Assembly: GCA_018065465.1 (NCBI GenBank)
Contig: JAGHTC010000030.1
Coordinates: 1-37,570 of the forward strand
Reading direction: 5' to 3'
Length of the DNA: 37,570 nucleotides
From: Candidatus Ruminococcus equi
Lineage (GTDB): Bacteria > Bacillota > Clostridia > Oscillospirales > Acutalibacteraceae
Each line of letters opens with the position of its first letter. Within the stretch, counting starts at the first letter, position 1. A program made the translations under genes and the position numbers. The notes beneath the pieces are model-generated. The model worked only from the letters and a program-made list of their open reading frames with translations, searched no databases and was not told the origin of the DNA. Below, one piece after another: positions 22,790-30,419 of this stretch.

Positions 22790-23998
22790 ATGAAAAAATT
22801 TGCTATCGTTTCTACAATTATTCTTGTTCTCTGTGCAGGTTTATTCGGCTTTTCGCTGTATCACTATATTGATGTTACAAAAGGCGATGCAACACCCGAT
22901 GAAACAGTTGCCGAAACAACGGCAGAAAAGCAGGAAACAACCAACGGGGCTTCTTCTGTACCGCAGGAATGGAATGACGGCGGTATTTTCTCACAAAATT
23001 ACGAGAAAGCCTACACGGAAGTAAAAAATATGTCAACAGAGCAGTTGGCAGGTCAGGTTCTTATCGGCGTTTGTAAAGCCGATGATACACACAAAAACGA
23101 CTACGAAACCTATGCTTTGGGTGGCTACCTGTTTACTATGGATAATTTTTCGGGCAAAACAAAAGACGAGGTTAAAGCCCTTCTTGCCACATATAAGTCC
23201 AAGTCAATGATTCTTTCCGTTGAAGAAGAAGGCGGAAGCGTTACAGCAGTCTCCGACCTCGATATTTTCCCCGAATACGATTTCTATTCTCCGAGAGATA
23301 CTTTTGCATCAGGCGGTATCGATGCACTTACCAAGATGGAAACCGACAAAGCGACTATGCTTTCTTCAATCGGTATCAACTTGAATCTTGCCCCCGTTGT
23401 AAATATTGCAGATGAAAATGCAATTTCAATGTATCCACGAACTCTCTCCGATGACTCTAAAACCGTTTCCGATTATGCGAAAAAGGCTGTTGAGATAAGT
23501 CAGTCAAAAAGCGTTTCGGCAGGGCTTAAATTCTTCCCGAGTTGCGGTAACCTTGAAAATTCCGAATATGGCATTACAGCCGACACAAGAAAACTTTCCG
23601 ATATTCGTACAAAAGAATTCTCGGCATTCAAGGCGGGAGTTGACCAAGGCGTTCACTGTATCGTAATGTCAAATGTGCTTATTCCCGATATCGACCAAAA
23701 GCGTATTGCTTCGCTTTCCCCCGATGTAAACAAGTTGGTTCGTGACGACTTGAAATTCACAGGACTTTGCATAGCCGATAACCTCAACAAAGCAAACTAT
23801 TCACAGTACGCCGACAACAACGATGTAGCGGTACAATCCCTTGTTGCAGGCAACGATATGCTTATTGTCAGCGACTATCAATCGGCGTTCAAGAGTATCG
23901 TCTCGGCAGTAAACGCTAAGACACTTGATGTAAATGTTCTTCAAAAAGCGTGTATGCGAGTTCTGGCATTCAAATACACAGCAGGAATAAAGAAATAA
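22790..23998 (+). CDS. Exported GH3 (NagZ-like) protein with degenerate catalytic loop
   Basis: A 402-aa protein with an N-terminal membrane anchor or signal (about 4-26), a Thr/Glu-rich linker, and a glycoside hydrolase family 3 TIM-barrel (about 75-400). Matches to NagZ-type N-acetylglucosaminidases are LAGQVLIGV, LSVEEEGGSV (for the family's DQEGG), GINLNLAPVVNI and GLKFFPSCGN, which occupies the KHFPGHGD position. The last is altered: the His residues of the catalytic loop are replaced (FFPSC instead of HFPGH). Asp330 in GLCIADNL is at the usual nucleophile position. So it may be a non-catalytic sugar- or wall-binding relative, or an enzyme with changed chemistry. It has its own promoter and terminator. 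Confidence 0.8.
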   Translation: MKKFAIVSTIILVLCAGLFGFSLYHYIDVTKGDATPDETVAETTAEKQETTNGASSVPQEWNDGGIFSQNYEKAYTEVKNMSTEQLAGQVLIGVCKADDTHKNDYETYALGGYLFTMDNFSGKTKDEVKALLATYKSKSMILSVEEEGGSVTAVSDLDIFPEYDFYSPRDTFASGGIDALTKMETDKATMLSSIGINLNLAPVVNIADENAISMYPRTLSDDSKTVSDYAKKAVEISQSKSVSAGLKFFPSCGNLENSEYGITADTRKLSDIRTKEFSAFKAGVDQGVHCIVMSNVLIPDIDQKRIASLSPDVNKLVRDDLKFTGLCIADNLNKANYSQYADNNDVAVQSLVAGNDMLIVSDYQSAFKSIVSAVNAKTLDVNVLQKACMRVLAFKYTAGIKK

Positions 23999-24010
23999 CA
24001 TAATAAAACT

Positions 24011-24046
24011 AAAGCGGAGTGAAGAACATCTTCACCCCGCTTTTTT
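24011..24046. terminator. Terminator between the GH3-like gene and the GH13 lipoprotein gene
   Basis: AAAGCGGAGTGAAG (24011-24024) pairs with CTTCACCCCGCTTT (24030-24043) with one A/C mismatch, followed by a T-run. It is placed between convergent genes. Confidence 0.85.
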
Positions 24047-24051
24047 GTTTG

Positions 24052-25506
24052 TTATTTTACGAATATTAAGTATTCCCAAGGCTCAAAGTTTTTCAAATTA
24101 AAATCGCTTTCGGAATACGGTTTTTCGTCAGCCGTGAAGCCGTCTTTTGTATAATGCAGTGCACATTTTGTACCCGATAAATCAAGGCTGTACTTTGCAT
24201 TTTCGACCTTGTTCGTGCTCAAATTTCCGACAAAATACACCGTGTTATCACCGTTTTCGTCCTGCCTTGTATATATGAGCATTTCGGGATTTTCGACATC
24301 AACAAATTCGATTTCACTGCTTGTTGCGTTGTAAATTGCTTTGTTGTTCGCTTTGATTTTTGATAAAGCTGAGAGCAAATCCTGATATTTATGCTCGCCC
24401 CATTTTACAGTATCTTTTTCAAAAAACTCTAAACTATGGTCGTAGAAATCCTCATTTGATGTATAAATCATCGGCATACCCGGCATTGTAAAAATCACGC
24501 CGAGCATAGGCGCGTAGGAGTCGCCGTAGTTAGTTACTATCGTGTCGTTGTATGAGTTTTTGTCGTGGTTGTCGAGGTAGTTCATCGCAAAGGAATTGCC
24601 TTCTAATTTGCTGTTTTTCTTCATCGCTTCCTGCATACTTTGCGGTGTTATATTATTTTTTATCGGCAACGATTGCTGATAGAAATTATCGTTGTAGCAG
24701 GAGTCAAAAGCATACATCGTCAACGCCGGCGCAGGAGAAGTTTCCGCAAGGAGCATAATCTCGCTGTTGATAGATTTGAGTTTATAAACCGCCGCATTCC
24801 AAAACGGTCCCGGAACACCGATAGCGTGGTCGCAACGAAAACCGTCAACCCCGATTTCTTCTATCCAATACTGCATACATTTTATCATTTCGTATCGCAT
24901 TTCGTAGTTTGTGTAGTCAAGTTGCGCGGTGTCTGTCCAATCAAACGGACTTTCGATTTCGCCGTTTTTGTTGTGAACATACCAGTCGGGGTGTTCTTCT
25001 ATCCAAGGGTTATCCCAGCCCGTGTGGTTTGCTACCCAGTCGAGAATTACATGAAATCCCATATCGTGCGCTTTTTTTAAAAGGGCTTTGAAATCGTCCA
25101 TTGTACCGAACTCGGGATTTACTTCCATGTAATTTTTAACTGCATAGTATGAGCCGAGCGTTCCTTTTCTGCCCTCTTTTGAAATCGGATGAATAGGCAT
25201 AAGCCACAAAGTATTTATCCCTGTATCTTTGAGCCTTTGCAGATGTTCGGAAAAAGCGTTGAATGTACCTTCTTCAGTATACTGCCTGATATTTACTTCG
25301 TACAAAACCGCCGTATCGCACCAGGACGCGGTGGTTTTTTGAAGTATTTCGTCATCGGCGGCAATATCCGTCATAACGGAATTGATAACCGAGCCTTCTT
25401 TTGAATTCTCGCTCATTTTATATTCGTTCTTTTTGCTCTGTCCGTTGCACGATACAAGCGAAAGGACAAGCAAAAGGCAAAGGATAAGTGCTATTGATTT
25501 TTTCAT
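24052..25506 (-). CDS. Extracellular alpha-amylase-family (GH13) lipoprotein
   Basis: A 484-aa lipoprotein: signal sequence with lipobox LSLVSC (Cys20), a short linker, then a GH13 barrel. Conserved regions are DWVANH (156-161), GFRCDH with the nucleophile Asp226, LLAETS with the acid/base Glu255, and LDNHDK with Asp315. A small beta domain C follows at the end (SLDLSGTKCALHYTKDG). All catalytic residues are present, so it should hydrolyse or rearrange alpha-glucans outside the membrane. There is no dockerin or starch-binding module in it. The ATG at 25506 has GGAGG upstream and overlaps the stop of the upstream pseudouridine synthase by 4 bases, an odd pairing of functions. Confidence 0.9.
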   Translation of the reverse strand: MKKSIALILCLLLVLSLVSCNGQSKKNEYKMSENSKEGSVINSVMTDIAADDEILQKTTASWCDTAVLYEVNIRQYTEEGTFNAFSEHLQRLKDTGINTLWLMPIHPISKEGRKGTLGSYYAVKNYMEVNPEFGTMDDFKALLKKAHDMGFHVILDWVANHTGWDNPWIEEHPDWYVHNKNGEIESPFDWTDTAQLDYTNYEMRYEMIKCMQYWIEEIGVDGFRCDHAIGVPGPFWNAAVYKLKSINSEIMLLAETSPAPALTMYAFDSCYNDNFYQQSLPIKNNITPQSMQEAMKKNSKLEGNSFAMNYLDNHDKNSYNDTIVTNYGDSYAPMLGVIFTMPGMPMIYTSNEDFYDHSLEFFEKDTVKWGEHKYQDLLSALSKIKANNKAIYNATSSEIEFVDVENPEMLIYTRQDENGDNTVYFVGNLSTNKVENAKYSLDLSGTKCALHYTKDGFTADEKPYSESDFNLKNFEPWEYLIFVK

Positions 25507-26177
25507 AATATACCTCCGAAAATTTCAAAATATCCGTTAGTCGGAATGGATTCTATCTCAATTTTTTTATGAGTTACGGGATGAACAAAGGAAAGTTTAC
25601 CGCAGTAAAGCATAATACCGTCTGTATTAAATTTACTGCCGTAGCGTCTGTCACCGACAATCGGCATTTTTCGTGAAGAAAACTGAACTCTTATCTGATG
25701 TGTTCGCCCTGTCATCAGCGAAATTTTTACTAATGACACAGACTTGTTTTCTATTGTACTTTGCGATAAAGTTTCAAAAGACAAAAGTGCTTTTTTTACA
25801 CCTTTTCTTTCTCTTTTTACGACAAAAGACTTGTTTTTTGTCCTGTCGTAATACAAAAGGTCACAAAATTCGCCTTTGTCGGTTTCGGGTTTGCCCTCGA
25901 CTATTGCAAAGTAGGTTTTGTCGATTTCGCCTTTCTGAAACATCTCACACAAAAGCACAGTTGTTTTCTCATCTTTTGAATACATTACTATTCCCGAAGT
26001 AAGTTTATCGAGTCTGTGCACCGTGCCGACATAAGAATTCTCGCCTTTATTTGAAAAATATTCTCCTATTTCGTCTGCAAGGCTCTTTGTGTTTTCGTTT
26101 CCCTGCGAGAGGATATTCGGCTTTTTCAAAGCACAAATAATGTACTCATCTTCGTATATTATTTTGATATTTTCCAT
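25503..26177 (-). CDS. RluA-family RNA pseudouridine synthase
   Basis: A 224-aa enzyme isomerising uridine to pseudouridine in rRNA or tRNA. The catalytic motif is VHRLDKLTSGIVMY (Asp in HRLD), with the later motifs LMTGRTHQIRVQF and VGDRRYGS. There is no N-terminal S4 domain, so it belongs to the short RluA/RluC-like subgroup; the target position cannot be told. It is the first gene of a two-gene unit with the amylase-type lipoprotein. The ribosome site is weak (GGAAAG), and the start is ATG 26177. Confidence 0.9.
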   Translation of the reverse strand: MENIKIIYEDEYIICALKKPNILSQGNENTKSLADEIGEYFSNKGENSYVGTVHRLDKLTSGIVMYSKDEKTTVLLCEMFQKGEIDKTYFAIVEGKPETDKGEFCDLLYYDRTKNKSFVVKRERKGVKKALLSFETLSQSTIENKSVSLVKISLMTGRTHQIRVQFSSRKMPIVGDRRYGSKFNTDGIMLYCGKLSFVHPVTHKKIEIESIPTNGYFEIFGGIL

Positions 26178-26404
26178 AACTTTCCATAACCCATATTCTT
26201 TTGAAAAAGTATATCATAGTAAACCCAAGAAATCAAATATATATTCAGCATAAAAAGTACAAAGCAATAAAAAGAAAAATTGTGTCATATTTTGTCTTAT
26301 AATTCTCAACAGGAATTAAAAAGATCCTTTTTTCGTATAAAATTATAGATAATAATTATAAGGGGAAGAATTTTGCGATACAGCAGGATTCAAGGGTGAT
26401 GAGT

Positions 26405-26977
26405 ATGAAACTTTTGCAGGAAAAAATCTTAAAAGACGGAAAAATCGGCGAAGGCAACATTTTGAAGGTTGACAGTTTTGTTAATCATCAAATTGATGTA
26501 AAATTTATGAACGAAGTCGGCAAAGAATTTGCCCGTTTGTTCAAAGACGAAGAAATCACGAAAATTCTGACTATCGAAGCATCTGGCATCGGTATTGCAT
26601 GCATCGTTGCACAGTATTTTGATGTTCCCGTTGTTTTTGCAAAGAAAAGCAAAACCATCAATATCGCCGGTGATGTCTATGTATCAAAAGTAGAATCATA
26701 CACCCATAAAAATGTTTACGATATTATAGTATCAAAAGAATTTTTACATAAAGAAGACAAAGTGCTGATTATTGACGACTTCCTTGCAAAAGGCTCTGCG
26801 CTCAACGGACTTATCGAACTCATCACAGCAGCAGGTGCTACTATTGTCGGTGCAGGCATAGTAATTGAAAAGGCATACCAAAACGGCGGTGAGCTCATCA
26901 GAAGCCGCGGCGTAAGGGTAGAATCTCTCGCAAGAATCAGCAGTATGTCTGACGGAAAGATTGAATTTATTGACTGA
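26405..26977 (+). CDS. xpt: Xanthine phosphoribosyltransferase
   Basis: A 190-aa purine salvage enzyme making XMP from xanthine and PRPP. I choose the ATG at 26405, aligning with Xpt starts; AAGGGTG lies about 8 bases upstream, and the three extra codons of the track are unneeded. The family signatures are ILKVDSFVNHQID near the N-terminus, TIEASGIGIAC, and the PRPP loop VLIIDDFLAKGSAL. Length matches B. subtilis Xpt. It lies 16 bases before the L,D-transpeptidase gene. The 227-base upstream region is AT-rich and contains no purine riboswitch that I can recognise, unlike the arrangement often found for xpt. Confidence 0.92.
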   Translation: MKLLQEKILKDGKIGEGNILKVDSFVNHQIDVKFMNEVGKEFARLFKDEEITKILTIEASGIGIACIVAQYFDVPVVFAKKSKTINIAGDVYVSKVESYTHKNVYDIIVSKEFLHKEDKVLIIDDFLAKGSALNGLIELITAAGATIVGAGIVIEKAYQNGGELIRSRGVRVESLARISSMSDGKIEFID

Positions 26978-26993
26978 TTTTCAGGTGATATAA

Positions 26994-28448
26994 ATGAAAA
27001 AAACTTTGCTTTTTAAAGTTTTGCCGTTTGTTGTTTTGACGCTTGTTTTGATAGCGGTTTTCCTTATTCCGATTATCACCGCAAACAGCGCAAAAACTGC
27101 AACCGCCTCAAACAGTGAAGCAAAAATTGAAAACACAGAAAACGCAAGTGGGGACGCCTCACTTGTTCCCCTGTCCCAAAACGGAACCGCAGATAAAAAT
27201 ATCGAAAATTCAAGCGGTAAGATTATGAACATCTACAAAGAAAGCAACGAATCAGACAGCATTACGATTTTTTGGGACAGCGTTGAAAACGCAACGGGAT
27301 ATAAAGTCTACTTCCAAAGGATGGACGAATCCGACGATTATGAATTTCTCGGTACCGTCAAAGACACGACATATACTGTCAGCGACCTGCCAAGTTCTTC
27401 GCGCTTTTCGTTTAAAGTAACCCCTGTGTTTGATTTTGGGGCTTTGCTTGTTGAAGGTGAGCCTACCGTACTCAATACGGCAACTCATCCCGATACTGTC
27501 GGTGCAATAAGGCTGAAAAAATCGGCTTTCACTATCGGTTTTGCTTTTTCACAGGTTGAGCATGCCTCTGCTTATGAGATTTACCGCATGTGTTACAAAA
27601 ACAAGGGCGAGTACGAACTCTACGACACCATTACCGATAACAGTATAACCGAGTACGAAGACAAAAATGTCGAAGACGGCAGGTCATACTACTATAAAGT
27701 AAGGGCTATTCTGAAAACCGAAAACGATACCGAATATTTCGGTGAATTTTCCGATTTCAAAGCGGTTTGCGGTTTGTATGCTCCGAAACTCAACTCCGTT
27801 ACCACACAACTTCGCCGAGTCAGTTTCAACTGGAGCAAAAGCAAATATGCAGACGGCTATGACATATACTACTCAAAAACTCCCGACAACGGATTTCAAC
27901 TTTTAGGCACTACAACCGATTTGTACTTTAACTCTCCGAGACTTGAAGCAGGAACAAAATACTATTTCCGACTTGCCCCCTATAGTCTTGTAGGCGATAA
28001 TAAAGTGAAGATTATCGGCTCGTGGGACAGCGTAGCAGAAACTCCGACAAAAGAAGCTTTTTCCGTTGATTGCGGTGATACATATATCGAAGTCAGCCGT
28101 GAACAGCAAAGACTGTGGTACTATATTGACGGCGAACTTTTTGAAACCACCCCCGTTGTAACGGGTAATTTCGGCTCTATGGATACGCCCAAAGGCTGCT
28201 ACAAGATTTTCCAGCGTACTGCCCCCGCCACACTTCGAGGTCCCGGTTATGTTACCTATGTTAACTACTGGCTCGGATTTACAACAAGCGGTTGCGGAAT
28301 TCACGATTCCAACTGGCGCTCAGGCGGTGAATACGGCGGAAGGACCTATGTCGGCAACGGCTCTCACGGTTGTGTAAACACGCCCATTGAGTCCGTTAAA
28401 AAAATCTACGACAAAGCGACTATCGGCACCTATGTCGTGGTATATTAG
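26994..28448 (+). CDS. L,D-transpeptidase (YkuD) with three fibronectin-like domains
   Basis: A 484-aa exported wall enzyme. It has an N-terminal membrane anchor (about 7-30), a Ser/Asn/Glu-rich linker, three fibronectin type III-like repeats (about 75-165, 170-260 and 265-355; recurring YKVYF, YEIYR and YDIYY strands), and a YkuD domain (about 365-484). The catalytic motif is GSHGCVN with His458 and Cys460; the upstream GCGIHDSNWR matches the family. It would make 3-3 cross-links in peptidoglycan or attach proteins to it. The start has AGGTGAT 4-5 bases upstream and follows xpt by 16 bases, so they form an operon. Confidence 0.92.
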   Translation: MKKTLLFKVLPFVVLTLVLIAVFLIPIITANSAKTATASNSEAKIENTENASGDASLVPLSQNGTADKNIENSSGKIMNIYKESNESDSITIFWDSVENATGYKVYFQRMDESDDYEFLGTVKDTTYTVSDLPSSSRFSFKVTPVFDFGALLVEGEPTVLNTATHPDTVGAIRLKKSAFTIGFAFSQVEHASAYEIYRMCYKNKGEYELYDTITDNSITEYEDKNVEDGRSYYYKVRAILKTENDTEYFGEFSDFKAVCGLYAPKLNSVTTQLRRVSFNWSKSKYADGYDIYYSKTPDNGFQLLGTTTDLYFNSPRLEAGTKYYFRLAPYSLVGDNKVKIIGSWDSVAETPTKEAFSVDCGDTYIEVSREQQRLWYYIDGELFETTPVVTGNFGSMDTPKGCYKIFQRTAPATLRGPGYVTYVNYWLGFTTSGCGIHDSNWRSGGEYGGRTYVGNGSHGCVNTPIESVKKIYDKATIGTYVVVY

Positions 28449-28475
28449 TCACAGCAAAGGACTTGCAGTTTATTC

Positions 28476-28501
28476 TTGACTTTTTTGCAATATAGTATAA
28501 T
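28476..28501 (+). promoter_or_regulatory. Probable promoter upstream of PEP carboxykinase
   Basis: TATAAT at 28496-28501 is a clear -10. TTGACT at 28476-28481 is only 14 bases away, so the -35 assignment is uncertain (TTCTTG at 28473 would give 17). The gene starts at 28556 behind AAGGAGGA. Confidence 0.5.
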
Positions 28502-28555
28502 AATTGAGTTAGATAAAATCTATAGTGATTTTTCATATATCAAGGAGGAATAATT

Positions 28556-30223
28556 ATGTCAACAAAAGCGTTTTATCCGCTTAATGAAATAGGAAAGGAC
28601 AAGGTAGGTTTTGCAAAAACCAGGAGTATTATCGAAGCACCTTTTTACGGCAACAATGTTGTTATGGTAAACAGCCTTGCACAGGCGTATGAACTTGCTA
28701 AAAATTCTCCCGGTACTGTCGTTACCGATATGCCCGTTTACCGCGGTGAGGAATTCGGACTTCCCTCTGATGCAAAAGTACTTTTGTTCAACGACGGCTC
28801 TATCACAGGCAGATATGCCGCTGCAAGAAGAATTGCAGGCGAGCCCGGTGTTGATACCGATGCTCTTGACAAGATTGTTATGGATGCCGTTTATGATACT
28901 CGTTTCAAAAAGATGTATCACGCACAGGTTTATATCGGACTTGACCCCGAATTTATGGTAAAGGCTCATCTTCTTATCCCCGAAGGTGAAGAAAACCTTT
29001 TGTATTCTTGGATGCTCAACTTCCAGTATATGAATGAGTATTACAACAAGATGTACAAAGAATCAAAATACTATTCCAACGAACCCGATATCTACATTTT
29101 CTCCGACCCGCAATGGAAGGGTACAACCCGCACCGATGTTTGTGACGGAAAATGCCTTGCATACTTCAACACAGGCACAAACTGTGCCGCAATCCTCGGT
29201 ATGAAATACTTTGGTGAGCACAAAAAAGGCACGCTTACTATCGGCTGGGCTATCGCTAACCGCAACGGCTACGCTTCATGCCACGGCGGTCAGAAAGAAT
29301 ATACTCTCTCGGATGGCTCAAAATATGTTGCTTCCGTATTCGGACTTTCAGGCTCGGGTAAATCAACTATCACCCACGCTAAGCACGGCGGTAAATACGA
29401 AGTTACGGTTTTGCACGATGACGCTTTTGTTATCAATTCCGAGACCTGCTCTTCTGTTGCTATGGAGCCTACTTATTTTGACAAAACTGCCGACTATCCG
29501 ACAAACTGCCACGATAACAAGTTCCTGCTCACAGTACAGAACTGCTCCGCAACCCGCGACGAAAACGGCAACATCGTTCTCGTTACTGAAGATATCAGAA
29601 ACGGCAACGGCAGAGCTATCAAGTCAAAACTTTGGTCACCGAACAGAGTTGACAAGATTGAATCTCCCGTTAACGCTATTTTCTGGATTATGAAAGACCC
29701 GACAATCCCGCCTGTTGTTAAACTCAAAGGTGCTTCGCTCGCTTCCGCTATGGGTGCTACTCTTGCTACAAAGCGCAGCTCCGCAGAAAGACTTGCAGAA
29801 GGTGTTGACCCCAACGCTTTGGTTGTTGAGCCTTACGCAAACCCGTTTAGAACTTATCCGCTCGTAAACGACTATGAGAAGTTCAAGAAACTCGTTGCCG
29901 AAAAGAATGTTGACTGCTACATCATCAACACAGGCGACTTTATGGGCAAAAAAGTTCAGCCGAAAGATACTTTGGGTATCATCGAGGCTATCGTTGAGAA
30001 GAAAGCCGTATTCAAAAAATGGGGCAACTTCGACGATATCGAAATCTTTGAGTGGGAAGGCTTTGTTCCCGATTTCAGCGATGAAGAATATGTCAAAGCA
30101 CTCAAAGCAAGAATGCAGGACAGAGTTGACTTCATCAAGTCAAGAGAAACAGCAAAAGGCGGTTTCGACAAACTCCCCGAGGACGCTTTGCAGTCAATCG
30201 AAAAAGTTTTGGAACAAATCTGA
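28556..30223 (+). CDS. pckA: ATP-type phosphoenolpyruvate carboxykinase (divergent)
   Basis: A 555-aa cytosolic enzyme interconverting oxaloacetate plus ATP and PEP plus CO2 plus ADP. In fermenting anaerobes the reverse, CO2-fixing direction is common. The P-loop is VFGLSGSGKST (about 261-271), where most ATP-PEPCKs have GLSGTGKTT; the metal/kinase-2 region is VLHDDAF. Other matches are LTIGWAIANRNGYAS, LASAMGATLATKRSSAE and YIINTGDFMGKKVQPKDTLG. The protein is divergent but full length. It has its own promoter and is closed by a strong hairpin. Confidence 0.82.
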   Translation: MSTKAFYPLNEIGKDKVGFAKTRSIIEAPFYGNNVVMVNSLAQAYELAKNSPGTVVTDMPVYRGEEFGLPSDAKVLLFNDGSITGRYAAARRIAGEPGVDTDALDKIVMDAVYDTRFKKMYHAQVYIGLDPEFMVKAHLLIPEGEENLLYSWMLNFQYMNEYYNKMYKESKYYSNEPDIYIFSDPQWKGTTRTDVCDGKCLAYFNTGTNCAAILGMKYFGEHKKGTLTIGWAIANRNGYASCHGGQKEYTLSDGSKYVASVFGLSGSGKSTITHAKHGGKYEVTVLHDDAFVINSETCSSVAMEPTYFDKTADYPTNCHDNKFLLTVQNCSATRDENGNIVLVTEDIRNGNGRAIKSKLWSPNRVDKIESPVNAIFWIMKDPTIPPVVKLKGASLASAMGATLATKRSSAERLAEGVDPNALVVEPYANPFRTYPLVNDYEKFKKLVAEKNVDCYIINTGDFMGKKVQPKDTLGIIEAIVEKKAVFKKWGNFDDIEIFEWEGFVPDFSDEEYVKALKARMQDRVDFIKSRETAKGGFDKLPEDALQSIEKVLEQI

Positions 30224-30238
30224 TATTTGCATAAGAAA

Positions 30239-30277
30239 ACGCTCATCAAGTTTAGGCTTGATGAGCGTATTTTTATT
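30239..30277. terminator. Terminator between pckA and the feo operon
   Basis: ACGCTCATCAAG (30239-30250) pairs perfectly with CTTGATGAGCGT (30257-30268) across a 6-base loop, then ATTTTTATT. In the minus direction it is followed by TTTTC, so it probably also ends feoAB. Confidence 0.9.
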
Positions 30278-30419
30278 GCTTTTTGCTTTTACAAAGTTCG
30301 CAGTTACTGCACGAACAGCCAACGCATTTCCCGTCTTTTTTTCGCTTTACTATATACCTTACGGCAAAGAAAACAAGCACCGCAAGTACAAGAATGATTA
30401 TGTAATCAAAAATGTTCAT
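30273..30419 (-). CDS. FeoB-associated small Cys-rich membrane protein
   Basis: A 48-aa protein starting at ATG 30419, whose A overlaps the feoB stop as ATGA; the longer track ORF start inside feoB is not supported. One membrane segment (IIILVLAVLVFFAVRYI) is followed by a basic stretch and a Cys cluster (CVGCSCSNCELC). This matches the FeoB-associated Cys-rich membrane protein family, found after feoB in many Firmicutes. It may bind iron released by FeoB on the cytoplasmic side, or fill the role of FeoC; neither is proven. Confidence 0.88.
   Translation of the reverse strand: MNIFDYIIILVLAVLVFFAVRYIVKRKKDGKCVGCSCSNCELCKSKKQ

Noticed and set aside
26178-26404. Purine riboswitch before xpt
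   Set aside because: I looked for the aptamer core and paired loops and saw only AT-rich sequence with short A/T runs.
29211-29693. 160-aa ORF inside pckA (also 29874..30443)
   Set aside because: Frame shadows of the PEP carboxykinase gene, low-complexity products.
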